This document shows, piece by piece, positions 22,134 to 31,656 of a DNA stretch of 64,000 bases. Below the pieces are notes generated by a model that was given only the letters and a program-made list of their open reading frames with translations, had not been told where the DNA came from and ran no database searches. Origin of the DNA: Nitrosomonas communis (lineage in GTDB: Bacteria; Pseudomonadota; Gammaproteobacteria; Burkholderiales; Nitrosomonadaceae). Numbering within the stretch: position 1 is the first letter of the stretch; every line of letters starts with the position of its first letter. Position numbers and translations under genes: made by a program. The stretch spans positions 1,674,001 to 1,738,000 of the forward strand of contig NZ_CP011451.1 in the NCBI RefSeq assembly GCF_001007935.1, read 5' to 3'.

Positions 22134-24539
22134 ATGAAGAACCTGGATTTATTTGATGCTCTGGACGCCCCCTTGTCATCACAAGTGATACCGCAGGAAT
22201 CGGAGTTGCCGCCCCCTCTACCGCCTGCGTCTTCTCAAGGTGGCAATGATAGCGACGATGGTAGCTTCGACCTTGCCGAATACACACATCAGGTTTATCT
22301 GCGCTACGCCATCAGCGTAGTCAAGGGACGGGCGCTGCCCTCTGTGTCAGATGGCGAAAAGCCGGTACAGCGCCGCATTCTCTACGCTATGCACCGCTTG
22401 GGCCTGATCCAAGGGTCAAAGCCGGTTAAATCAGCTCGAGTGGTCGGGGATGTGATTGGCAAATACCATCCCCATGGTGATTCTGCTTCCTATGAGGCGA
22501 TGGTGCGTATGGCACAGGACTTTGTATTGCGCTATCCCTTGGTCGATGGCCAGGGTAATTTCGGTTCACGTGACGGCGACTCCCCCGCAGCCATGCGGTA
22601 TACCGAAGTCAGGCTCACTAGATATGCGGAACTATTACTGTCCGAAGTGGACGCAGGAACAGTGGAGTTCCGTCCCAATTACGACGGATCGGAGCAGGAG
22701 CCAGTGGACCTGCCAGCACGTCTCCCATTCCTGTTGTTGAATGGCGCATCCGGCATCGCGGTCGGCATGGCCACGGAATGCCTGCCGCACAATATGCGTG
22801 AGGTGGGCAATGCTGTCATTGCGCTGATGCGTGACCCATCGATGAATATCGATGAAATATTGCAACACATCCATGGACCGGATTTTCCAGGCGGCGGCCA
22901 ACTGGTTTCTAGTAGCAGAGAGATACGGGAAGCCTACGTGACGGGCCGGGGTATCTTCCGTGTGCGGGCACGCTGGACCATAGAGCAGCAAGCGCGCGGA
23001 CAGTGGCGTATGGTAGTGCATGAATTGCCACCGGGGGTCTCAGTCAAGAAAGTATTGGAAGAGATCGGCGAATATGCCGATCCACAGGTCAAACCAGGTA
23101 AAAAAGATTTGTCGATAGAGCAGAAGCAGATGAAGCAAGTGTTCCTCGAAGCACTGGAAACCGTGCGCGACGAATCCGGCAAAGATGCTTCGGTGCGCAT
23201 CGTTCTGGAGCCGCGTTCTTCGCGTATGCCGCAGGAGCAGTTCATCGCCCTGCTGCTCGCGCATACCAGCCTGGAATCCACCGTACCAGCCAATATGGTC
23301 GCCATCGGACTGGATGGCAAGCCGAATCAGAAGAACATCCAGGAATTACTTGCCGAATGGGTGCAGTTTCGCATCACTACTGTTACGCGTCGCAGTCATA
23401 CGAGGCTTGATCAGGTGCAAAAGCGCCTGCACATCCTTGAAGGCCGCAGGGCGGTATTGCTGAATATTGAGGAAGTCATCAGAGTCATTCGCAAAGCGGA
23501 TGATCCCAAGGCCAACCTGATGACGCAGTTCGGGATTTCCGCCATTCAAGCAGATGATATTCTGGAAATTCGATTGCGTCAGTTGGCTCGCCTGGAGGCT
23601 ATCCGCATCGAAAATGAAATGAATGAGCTGAAAACAGAAGAAGAAGGCTTGAGGATCGTTCTGGATAATGAAACTGCCATGCACAATCTAATCATCAGTG
23701 AGATCAAGGCTGACGTGAAGAAATTTGGCGACGATCGTCGCACAATGATTCAGGCTGCAGAGCGTGTGGCTGCCAAGCCGGTGTCTGTGACGGATGAGCC
23801 CTGCACTGTCATTTTGTCGAAAAACGGTTGGGTCCGTCAGCGTACAGGCCATGAAGTGGACATGAATACGCTCTCGTTTAAGGATGGCGACCAGTTATTA
23901 GCGATAGGACAAACGCGCACGACGTACCCGGTTGTCATGCTGGACAGCGTGGGGCGTGCCTACAGTCTGTCCACGACGGACATTCCTGGAGGGCGTAGCG
24001 ACGGTGTACCGTTGGCTTCATTGCTGGATATGCCCCCCAAGGTGAAACCAGCAACGATGTGCGCCGCATCGCCTGAGACGAAATATTTGTTTAGCTCATC
24101 AAGTGGTTATGGCTTTATTGCTATGCTCAAAGCCCTGGTATCCCGCCAGAAAGCTGGCAAGGCCTTCATGACGCTGAGCAAAGAGGATAGCGTGCTGCAA
24201 CCGGCAGAGATCGCTAGTGGTGATCTGATCGTGGCACTTGGCAGCAATGGCAAGCTGCTGTTATTCCCGATCAGTGAAATGAAGGAGTTGTCGGGCGGCA
24301 AGGGCGTTATTATTCTCGGGCTGAATGAAGGTGAGACACTGATTGCCACGGCGGTACTCCCAGAAGGTTCATCACTCCTGATCAGGGGAACGGGCCGGGG
24401 TGGCAAACCGTCGCAATCGGTACTGAAATGGGAAGAACTACAACCGTTCGTGTCATACCGGGCACGCAAGGGCATGCTCGCGCCAGTCAAATTCAAGTCG
24501 GAGAAGATTGAAGTATTCAGAGCCAAATCTGAGAACTGA
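22134..24539 (+). CDS. parC: DNA topoisomerase IV subunit A
   Basis: The DNA-breaking subunit of topoisomerase IV. The 801-residue protein has an acidic, proline-rich N-terminal extension of about 45 residues, then the winged-helix core with [16 protein letters not shown] (the quinolone-determining region) and the active-site Tyr in [10 protein letters not shown]. The C-terminal half contains the beta-pinwheel blades. Serine is present in GDSASYE. It starts five bases after parE and is surely co-transcribed with it. Confidence 0.96.
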   Translation: MKNLDLFDALDAPLSSQVIPQESELPPPLPPASSQGGNDSDDGSFDLAEYTHQVYLRYAISVVKGRALPSVSDGEKPVQRRILYAMHRLGLIQGSKPVKSARVVGDVIGKYHPHGDSASYEAMVRMAQDFVLRYPLVDGQGNFGSRDGDSPAAMRYTEVRLTRYAELLLSEVDAGTVEFRPNYDGSEQEPVDLPARLPFLLLNGASGIAVGMATECLPHNMREVGNAVIALMRDPSMNIDEILQHIHGPDFPGGGQLVSSSREIREAYVTGRGIFRVRARWTIEQQARGQWRMVVHELPPGVSVKKVLEEIGEYADPQVKPGKKDLSIEQKQMKQVFLEALETVRDESGKDASVRIVLEPRSSRMPQEQFIALLLAHTSLESTVPANMVAIGLDGKPNQKNIQELLAEWVQFRITTVTRRSHTRLDQVQKRLHILEGRRAVLLNIEEVIRVIRKADDPKANLMTQFGISAIQADDILEIRLRQLARLEAIRIENEMNELKTEEEGLRIVLDNETAMHNLIISEIKADVKKFGDDRRTMIQAAERVAAKPVSVTDEPCTVILSKNGWVRQRTGHEVDMNTLSFKDGDQLLAIGQTRTTYPVVMLDSVGRAYSLSTTDIPGGRSDGVPLASLLDMPPKVKPATMCAASPETKYLFSSSSGYGFIAMLKALVSRQKAGKAFMTLSKEDSVLQPAEIASGDLIVALGSNGKLLLFPISEMKELSGGKGVIILGLNEGETLIATAVLPEGSSLLIRGTGRGGKPSQSVLKWEELQPFVSYRARKGMLAPVKFKSEKIEVFRAKSEN

Positions 24540-24721
24540 TTAGGTGGATGAGCCGCTCTAAATTTTCAAGGACCCCTCAATTAAGGAGAATGGCACCAGT
24601 GAAATCTATTAAGGATTGCTTACGGCACGGCTTATAATCAATTCATCAGGATTTTAGTTAAGGTGGCAGCACTATTTCAGGTACTATCTGACTTCGCCCA
24701 TTCAAGAGAAGCTGTCTCGTA

Positions 24722-26065
24722 ATGCCAATAGAAGTCAGAGAAAAATCCAGGTACGCCGTCGTGGCAGCCGTTCAACTGCCGAGCGTGAGCGACATCGAAT
24801 TCGAGGCATCACTGAGCGAGCTACGCGAGCTTGCAAAAACACTGGGATATGAAATCATCAACACGTTCGTGCAGAAGCGCGCTAGTTTCGACACGACGGC
24901 TTACCTTGGCTTCGGCAAGCGGCAGGAAATACGCCGCTTTGTCAACAGCGAAACCGAATCCGCCGAGTTCGAGGAAATAGCCGCCAACCCTAAGAGCCGG
25001 GACATCGATGCTATTCTAGTCGACCACGAGATCTCACCCTCACAGGCGCGTAATCTTGAAAAGGAGGTCGGCTGCGAGGTGATGGACCGCACTATGGTCA
25101 TTCTCGAAATTTTTCACCGCAACGCCCGCTCTCGCGCTGCGCGCGCCCAAGTGGAAATCGCGCGCCTCGGCTACATGGCGCCGCGCCTGCGCGAGGCTGC
25201 GAAGCTTGCAGGTCCGCAAGGGCGGCAGCGCAGCGGCGTCGGCGGACGAGGGGGCGGCGAGTCGCACACTGAGTTGGACCGACGCAAGATCCGTGACCGT
25301 ATCGCCGAACTTCAACAGGAAATTATCGCGATGGATGCCGAGCGCAAGACACAGCGCGCACGACGGCAAACGCGCCAGAAACTTGCTAGCGTGGCACTCG
25401 TCGGTTATACGAATGCCGGCAAATCCACCTTGATGCGGGGGCTTACGGGCAGCGAGGTGCTGGTCGCGAATAAACTCTTTGCTACGCTTGATACCACGGT
25501 ACGAGCCCTCTACCCGGAGAGCATGCCGCGCGTGCTCGTCAGCGATACCGTCGGTTTTATCAAAAATCTGCCGCACGGGCTCGTCGCCTCGTTCAAGTCA
25601 ACACTAGACGAAGCGCTTGATGCATCCTTGCTGCTCCACGTCATTGATGCTAGCGATCCAGGGTTTGAGCGCCAGCTCGAGGTCACCGATCAAGTACTTG
25701 AGGAGATAGGTGCGGATGTCGTGCCACGTATGCGGGTTTTTAACAAGATCGACCACGTTGGCGATGCAACGGCGCAGGCTAAATGTGAAGCGGTCTTACG
25801 GACACAGTATCCGGATTGCGTCGTGATGAGTGCACGCCGACCTGATGAGGTCGCGAAGCTACGCCAGAAGATCGTCGCGTTTTTTCAGCAGGATCTGGTT
25901 GAGGCCGAGCTTTTCCTTCCTTGGTCGGCGCAGCAACTGCGCGGGGAAATCTACGCGAGCTGTCAGGTGCTGGAGGAGCGCTCAAACTATGAGGGTGTCT
26001 TCTTTCGCGTCCGCGGCGAGCCCGACTCTGTCAAAAACCTGTGCGAACAGTTCAGCCAGGCGTGA
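24722..26065 (+). CDS. hflX: GTPase HflX
   Basis: HflX binds 50S subunits and splits stalled ribosomes after stress. The 447-residue product has the N-terminal HflX domain, with the glycine-rich GVGGRGGGE after a helical linker near residue 175, then a TRAFAC GTPase domain: G1 GYTNAGKST near 230, G3 DTVGF near 278, G4 NKID near 344. Usually betaproteobacterial hflX follows hfq and precedes hflKC; here it is alone, with more GC-rich codon use than neighbours, so it may be a second, transferred copy. The start ATG lacks a strong ribosome binding site. Confidence 0.93.
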   Translation: MPIEVREKSRYAVVAAVQLPSVSDIEFEASLSELRELAKTLGYEIINTFVQKRASFDTTAYLGFGKRQEIRRFVNSETESAEFEEIAANPKSRDIDAILVDHEISPSQARNLEKEVGCEVMDRTMVILEIFHRNARSRAARAQVEIARLGYMAPRLREAAKLAGPQGRQRSGVGGRGGGESHTELDRRKIRDRIAELQQEIIAMDAERKTQRARRQTRQKLASVALVGYTNAGKSTLMRGLTGSEVLVANKLFATLDTTVRALYPESMPRVLVSDTVGFIKNLPHGLVASFKSTLDEALDASLLLHVIDASDPGFERQLEVTDQVLEEIGADVVPRMRVFNKIDHVGDATAQAKCEAVLRTQYPDCVVMSARRPDEVAKLRQKIVAFFQQDLVEAELFLPWSAQQLRGEIYASCQVLEERSNYEGVFFRVRGEPDSVKNLCEQFSQA

Positions 26066-26099
26066 TGAATTCAGAGCTTTTGGTCTCTTCATGCTAGTT

Positions 26100-26265
26100 A
26101 GCCGATGGTGATCTTCTGCGGTGCACCACACAGTTCGATGGCCTTGTGAAAGAAACGGGTAGCCGCTTTGTCGAAGGCTCAATACAGATATTTCCACTGG
26201 CCCTTGATGCTGATGAACGTCTCGTCCATATGCCAGCTCGCGCTCATTGGATGCTTGTGGTGCAG
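26100..26265 (-). pseudogene. IS6-family transposase fragment
   Basis: On the minus strand the frame reads WHMDETFISIKGQWKYLY, a stop, then AFDKAATRFFHKAIELCGAP and QKIT. This is the DDE core of an IS6/IS26-type transposase (MDET-x-KGQWKYLYRAVDK) with an internal deletion and stop codons. No ends were found. Confidence 0.75.
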
Positions 26266-26324
26266 GATGGCATCGCAGTCACACCTTTAAGCTCCCACAT
26301 AATCTACACTTACTCATGCTGCTG

Positions 26325-26443
26325 CCCTAGTCACCGGAACTAAATCCCGTTGAGAATCTTTGGGATGAGCTATGGGAAAAATCACTCTATAATCGTGTAT
26401 TCAAAAGCTTAAACACACTTGAAAACCACCTAAATAAAAAGTA
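26325..26443 (+). pseudogene. IS630-family transposase 3' fragment
   Basis: The plus frame reads SPELNPVENLWDELWEKSLY and NRVFKSLNTLENHLNKK before a TAA. SPELNPVENLWDE with its catalytic Glu is the typical end of IS630-family transposases. Only about 40 residues remain, so it is a dead remnant. Confidence 0.75.
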
Positions 26444-26636
26444 ATCCTTCTGCTATATTCCAACTGCATGAATGCATGCTCGTGCGTATTTGACACCTTA
26501 TTTACTTTGCAGTAAATTCATCACTAACGGAAAAGAGCAATTGTTTTTCCTATATCAGCCAGCAGAGCAGTACGCTGCAGCACATTACACATCTCTTCTC
26601 TGCGGGAGAAGGCCACTAGCATTGTGGAGGATGGAA

Positions 26637-28706
26637 ATGAAAAGGTTCTGGTTATCTACATTTCTTCTGTTGGTGCTATGCGTGTGGTTTCTCCCCCCAA
26701 CAGCGGCAGAGAGTCAGCACATCACTTCAATCATCGTCGAGATTACTACGGGCGATATTCGTTTTGCAGGTACTGATGACAAGATAGTCTTCCAGATTGG
26801 TGGCAAGACTTTCACACTCGATAATCCCGACCACGATGATTTCGAACGCGGCAATGTTGACCGGTTCCAACTCTTGGTCGAAGACGACATTTTTAGCATG
26901 GACATGATCCGCGGCGTTGGGACGATATCTCTCACCAAAATGGAGGATAGTTTCCTCGGTGGTGGCTGGCGTTTAGGCGGAATTACGATCTGGGTTGAAT
27001 CGGACTCAACAACGCCCATCTATCAGAACGCCCATGTAGACCGCTGGCTCGACGGCGATGATCTCTCTGATCGGCAATGGATCACAACGCTCGGTGAAGA
27101 AGGCTGGAATTTGCCTGAGGAGCCGCCTTTCCCGCCATGCGGCGGGCCGATTATCACCCTCACCAAACCTAGCCTGGCTCCACTTGATGGTGAGAGTACG
27201 CTAGATTCCGACTGCGACGGTATCCCCGACAGTGAGGACGGCTCATTCGATACACCACCGGATTCGGATGGCGATGGTCTGCCTGATCTCTATGAAACCC
27301 AGACCGGTAGCTTGCCGACTAATCCTGATAGCGATGGGGATGGTTGGAACGACGGCACCAACCGTCGCAGCTTCCTCCTTCTTACTCGCATCCAGTGCCG
27401 CGACGAGGACGAGGATATCGGCCATGATGAGCTCTATCTCGTGGCCGAGGATGTACGGTTCCCTGAGCAGGATGATCTTCGCGGTTATTGGGAAATGAAT
27501 GACGACACGGAGGTATCGCCCTTTGTGATCATTGATTCACGGGCAACCGCACCGGAAACACCACCTGTTTTCAAAACCCGGCTGCGATTGCGCGAAGCGG
27601 ATTTCGAGTTCTTCGAAAGTCCCACAGACGATACGCTGCAAACAGCAGTACTCGACTGGAATGATAGCGGCGAGACCACAATCACGTTCAATCAGGGTGA
27701 CTTCGAGTATCTCCTTACTTTCCGCTGGTTCACGGTTAATTTCCACGATCCGAACACGCTGCTTGGCACGGCTGACCTCGAGCAGGACGGACTCACCGAG
27801 GCGCTCGAAGCCCGTATCAGCCGACAGGATCCGAGCCTGCGGCCAGCGGACAAGGATCGAATCGAAGGCTATGACGGTCTCGCAGATCCGGGAAGCCGCC
27901 AGCTCTTCATAGAAGTTGATGCAGCAGGTGCAGATTATCATATCCCAGAGGATGCCAAGCAGCTGGTTGCTAGCCGTTTCCATTACCGTGACATTGCTCC
28001 GCGGATCGACGATGGTTATCTGGGTGGTGGCGAAGACCTCGATTATGAGAACATCGTCTCCTTCAATAAGATGAAAACTGTCTATCAGCCAGCCCACTTC
28101 TGGAGCGAGCGGCGCTTCTTCTTTCGCTACGCGTTATTTGTTGATCAGATGGAGGAGGAAATTCTAGGTATCGGAGCCAACGGACGATCCGATCGGACTG
28201 TGCCCGGCGTTTCTCGCTCGCGGGAGCCGGACCTCATCATATCTCGTACTTCGATGCTGGGTCATTTCAGCCCGATCGTATTCATTCATGAGCTCGGCCA
28301 TACGCTGGGGCTTTGCCACCCGATTGGTACGAGCGAGCCACCTATTCCTTCACCCACGTGTCCGACTCCCAGTGACTGGATAGCCGATAGCGAGCATTGC
28401 GTGCATTATTGCGGAGTCGGCGAGGACGATATTACTGCGATGGGCGATGATATCGATTTACTTAATACCGGCATCATATCGGGCGCTGCGACGGGAATCG
28501 GCGCGGGCGTCCTGATCGGTGCTGGAATTGGGGCTCTATTTGGAGGAGGGGGAGCTTTTGTGGGGGCTATCGTTGGAGGTATTGTCGGCGGAATTGTAGG
28601 AGGGGTGCTTGGCAGCATCGTAGGGTCTGACGCTTACGCCCGCGTTGTTGATTACCACCCCAATGAGTGGGCTGCTTTGTTGTTCTCGGTCTTTCCTCAG
28701 CCTTAA
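26637..28706 (+). CDS. Secreted metzincin-type zinc protease with PLAT and Ca-binding repeats
   Basis: The 689-residue protein starts at ATG 26637, six bases after GGAGG; longer in-frame starts lack such a site. A signal peptide ends near TAAES (residue 25). Next are a PLAT/LH2-like beta domain (about 30-140), then thrombospondin type-3-like Asp repeats DSDCDGIPDSEDG and DSDGDGLPDLYETQTG near 190-235, a long middle region, and the zinc site HELGHTLGLCH near residue 547 (HExxHxxGxxH). About 40 residues later TAMGDD may be the Met-turn. A glycine-zipper stretch of some 55 residues (GAGVLIGAGIGALFGGGG region) sits between this and the final DYHPNEWAALLF. Likely exported; the substrate is unknown. 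IS remnants lie just upstream. Confidence 0.85.
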   Translation: MKRFWLSTFLLLVLCVWFLPPTAAESQHITSIIVEITTGDIRFAGTDDKIVFQIGGKTFTLDNPDHDDFERGNVDRFQLLVEDDIFSMDMIRGVGTISLTKMEDSFLGGGWRLGGITIWVESDSTTPIYQNAHVDRWLDGDDLSDRQWITTLGEEGWNLPEEPPFPPCGGPIITLTKPSLAPLDGESTLDSDCDGIPDSEDGSFDTPPDSDGDGLPDLYETQTGSLPTNPDSDGDGWNDGTNRRSFLLLTRIQCRDEDEDIGHDELYLVAEDVRFPEQDDLRGYWEMNDDTEVSPFVIIDSRATAPETPPVFKTRLRLREADFEFFESPTDDTLQTAVLDWNDSGETTITFNQGDFEYLLTFRWFTVNFHDPNTLLGTADLEQDGLTEALEARISRQDPSLRPADKDRIEGYDGLADPGSRQLFIEVDAAGADYHIPEDAKQLVASRFHYRDIAPRIDDGYLGGGEDLDYENIVSFNKMKTVYQPAHFWSERRFFFRYALFVDQMEEEILGIGANGRSDRTVPGVSRSREPDLIISRTSMLGHFSPIVFIHELGHTLGLCHPIGTSEPPIPSPTCPTPSDWIADSEHCVHYCGVGEDDITAMGDDIDLLNTGIISGAATGIGAGVLIGAGIGALFGGGGAFVGAIVGGIVGGIVGGVLGSIVGSDAYARVVDYHPNEWAALLFSVFPQP

Positions 28707-29104
28707 GTGAGCTTCTGTGTTCTCGCCTTTTCGGATGAGGTCACAGGCTTTGAAGGATCGTGGATGAGCTCGTCGGATCCCTGCTGGAGCACCTTCACTT
28801 GACGACTAGTGGGATAGAGCTGTTAGTCGTCATAAGCGGAACTCGTGCCCGCTTCTACTGACATCATTTTATTAAAATGGTATCACATCACTTATACTGT
28901 CATGATGGGGGAAGTTATAAAACCGCTAGGTAGCATTGGATTCCTCTTGCTAAGGTTCAATTGGTGGCTGGCTACATTCTCCGACCTCCACCCCACTAGT
29001 TCCTACCTCCAACTCTTCCTTCAGATGGACCATATAAGGAAAGCGGTGATGTATTAGGCCTGCCTGTGCGATTCTCTCTTCGCAGTCTTTATTATATTAC
29101 TAGA
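28707..29104. other. Spacer between protease gene and IS5 copy 1
   Basis: No gene, RNA or terminator could be supported here; a 70-codon plus-strand frame at 28845 has no ribosome binding site and no protein-like composition. Confidence 0.4.
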
Positions 29105-30444
29105 GGGCGCCTCTAAAAATTCAAGCTATAAAATGAGGCGCGTTAGGAGAAAGTAGTATTTTCTTGATTTGTCCAGGATAACACGTTGTTTCAAATGTAT
29201 AATAATGAGATTATGCTCCCCGATATGAGTCCTCACCATGCAACTCGGTTTTTTTGACCTTGACAATCGATATGCTCAGCTAAGTAAGTTAAATGATCCG
29301 CTTGAAGAGCTGAATCGCATAATCGATTGGAATCTATTCGCTGATCTTCTTGCAGAGACAACGACGAAGCCCCGGAAAAGTGAAGCAGGCCGCAAACCCT
29401 TTGATCGGGTGATGCTATTCAAAATGCTGGTATTACAAAGAATGAATAATCTGTCAGATGATCGGCTGGAGTATCAAGTCCGGGACCGGTTGAGTTTCAT
29501 GCGGTTTTTGGGACTTGGTCTGGCAGGGGTAGTGCCTGACGCAAAGACCATGTGGTCGTTCCGGGAAGAGTTGAAAGAGAACCATCTGATGGATCGTCTG
29601 TTTGCAAGATTCGATGAATGTTTACGAGAGTTGGAGGTAGAACTGAAGTCAGGTCAGATCATTGATGCGACCTTTGTGAGTGTGCCTAAACAACGCAATA
29701 CACGTGAAGAAAACAAGATGATTAAAGAAGATGCCGTTCCGATTGAATGGGGACAGAATCCCCACAAACTGGCGCAAAAAGACATTGATGCGCGTTGGAC
29801 GAAGAAGAACAGCGAATCGTTTTATGGTTACAAAGATCACGTCAATATGGATCGCGATACCAAGCTGATAACCACATGGGAAGTTACTTCAGCGCAAATT
29901 CATGACAGTCAGGTTTTGGAAGAAGTGCTGCAATCCCCTGAAGTGGGAGGCGCAGATATTTATGCGGACTCAGCATACCGCAGCAATGCACAGGAAGAAA
30001 GTCTGGTCACCTCAAAATACACGAGTCAGATTCATGAAAAAGGCGCTCGCAATCATCCCCTCACGCAAGCACAAAAATCCAGTAACAAAGAGAAATCACG
30101 GGTGCGTGCACGAGTAGAGCATGTGTTTGGTTCGATGACGAATGAACTGGGCGGAATCACGATTCGTACCATAGGTTATGGGAGAGCAAAAGTACAAATA
30201 GGCTTACTCAACCTCGTCTATAACATCAAGCGTGTAGCGACGCTGATTCGAAAAGGGTATTTCAGTTTCGATAGGGTTAGTGCGCCCGAAATGGCTTAAA
30301 GGGAGCAAAAACGAGAAGATAACAACCCGAATCACCTTGAATTTAGAAAAATTTAATTATTGGACAGAAAAACTTTGAGAATCAAGTGAAATTGCCCTCC
30401 TGGTTGAATTGATTTGCTTTTTTTAGGTATTTTTAGAGGTGCCC
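29105..30444 (+). mobile_element. IS5-family insertion sequence, copy 1 (intact)
   Basis: 1,340 bp bounded by inverted ends GGGCGCCTCTAAAAAT and ATTTTTAGAGGTGCCC, with a four-base direct repeat TAGA on each side (29101-29104 and 30445-30448). It carries one transposase gene. The same element, with an identical protein, is at 39214-40553 in reverse orientation. Confidence 0.95.
29238..30299 (+). CDS. IS5-family transposase, copy 1
   Basis: The 353-residue DDE transposase has an N-terminal helical domain of the DUF772 type (GRKPFDRVMLFKMLVLQ), catalytic Asp in IIDATFVSVPKQR near 143, catalytic Asp in YADSAYRS near 241 and Glu in RARVEHVFG near 295, the usual IS5 spacing. It is intact and could be active. 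The copy at 39359-40420 encodes the same protein. Confidence 0.95.
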   Translation: MQLGFFDLDNRYAQLSKLNDPLEELNRIIDWNLFADLLAETTTKPRKSEAGRKPFDRVMLFKMLVLQRMNNLSDDRLEYQVRDRLSFMRFLGLGLAGVVPDAKTMWSFREELKENHLMDRLFARFDECLRELEVELKSGQIIDATFVSVPKQRNTREENKMIKEDAVPIEWGQNPHKLAQKDIDARWTKKNSESFYGYKDHVNMDRDTKLITTWEVTSAQIHDSQVLEEVLQSPEVGGADIYADSAYRSNAQEESLVTSKYTSQIHEKGARNHPLTQAQKSSNKEKSRVRARVEHVFGSMTNELGGITIRTIGYGRAKVQIGLLNLVYNIKRVATLIRKGYFSFDRVSAPEMA

Positions 30445-30547
30445 TAGAGTTTAGAGTTTCACCCTTAAAAGAAAAAATTACCCAAAGATAAAAGAGTAGC
30501 AAAAAAACTTGACAAAGCAACGAAAAAATCGTTATCGCCTTTCTAAA

Positions 30548-31445
30548 TATAGCCTATCCTATATAAAATGATTTAAATTTCATAAGCGGCAAAGAGCTGC
30601 TCGATGGAACAACCTTCCTTTTTTCTGATGGCTTTGGCCTGATCCCATTTGGGTTCAATGTCATTTAAGTCAGGGGAATAAGGCGGCAGGTATTCAAGTG
30701 TATGCCCGGCATTGGCAATGGCGGTTTGGATATCCTGCCGTTTATGAAAGGTTGCGTTGTCCATGACAATCACGCAAGCGGGCAGAAGTTTAGGCAAAAG
30801 GTCCTGCGTTATCCACGCATAGAAAATGTCAGCGGTGATATTGGCGATGAACAGACTTATGGTCAGCAGCGTCTTTCCGATGAGAGCGCCAATCACATTG
30901 GTTCGACCTCGTGCATGCCAGTCTTTTACGCCATGGACGCGCTCACCCACTGGCGCATAGCCATGCGTGCGTGGCATGTCGTGCGCAAAGCCGCTTTCAT
31001 CAAGGTAGACGATAACGCGGCCTGCTCGCTCATAGTCTTCAATTTTTTGCTGGAAGATACGCCGCTCTTTTTCGCTGGCTTTGGGGTGACACAGGCTTTT
31101 TTTTATAAGTCACGCCCAGACGCTTTAAAGCATGGTTAATGCCTTGCTTGCTGACTCCCAGACGCCTGGTACGCTCGAACGCGCTCGTACTGATATGCGT
31201 CCGGATAATTCTTGACGTCCTGCGCCAATATCTCCAGGTTAATCTTGGTGGCAGGCTTGTTGCGGGTGGTCTTGGGATCGGGAGTCTTGATCCAGCGCGT
31301 CACACTGGCGACACCTACGCAAAAACGCTGCGCCACTTGCGCGATTGAGAGGTTCTCCTTCTCCCGAACGGATAATACTTTACGGCGAAATGATATCGGA
31401 TAGGTCATCTGTAAATTATAATCAATTTATAGGGGACATGCTATA
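30548..31445 (-). mobile_element. IS630-family element with decayed transposase
   Basis: About 898 bp between imperfect inverted ends (TATAGCCTATCCTATATAAA at 30548 and TATAGCATGTCCCCTATAAA read inward from 31445), both starting with the TA that IS630 elements duplicate. The enclosed transposase gene is frameshifted. Its right end supplies the stop codon of a truncated frame at 31441-31650. Confidence 0.75.
30573..31408 (-). pseudogene. IS630-family transposase, frameshifted
   Basis: The N-terminal part (31408-31136) reads MTYPISFRRKVLSV and a helix-turn-helix AQVAQRFCVGVASVTRW. The frame then breaks near 31165, resumes as RLGVSKQGINHALKRLGVTY, and breaks again at a run of eight A residues near 31103. 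The catalytic part follows: VYLDESGFAHDM, VIVMDNATFHK and LPPYSPDLNDIEPKWDQAKA, giving the D, D and E residues. The A-run could once have been a programmed slippage site, as IS630 relatives use, but the first break looks like real damage. Confidence 0.8.
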
Positions 31446-31650
31446 CTTCTGGAAGGTTGTTGCTGTTCGGGAAAGATGGGAAAATATACTCATCGCGGCC
31501 GCGGTGTGCAACTATCTGTTTCCCGCCATCAGCTATTGAAAAAATCGAGATGCGGGTATTCATATCGTCAACCGGGCGCGAGGTAGAGTCTAGCCCACCT
31601 CGGGGAAAATTCTGTACGATAAGATTGTGCCTCGACGCCTCAACTGACAT
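31441..31650 (-). pseudogene. 5' fragment of an unknown gene truncated by IS630
   Basis: A 69-codon frame begins six bases after the stop of the ABC permease gene on the same strand and ends at a TAG created by the terminal bases of the IS630 element. It reads MSVEASRHNLIVQNFPRGG with DGGKQIVAHRGRDEYIF further on. I do not recognise it. It may be the start of a third gene of the transporter operon that lost its remainder to the insertion. Confidence 0.4.
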
Positions 31651-31656
31651 CGTCTT

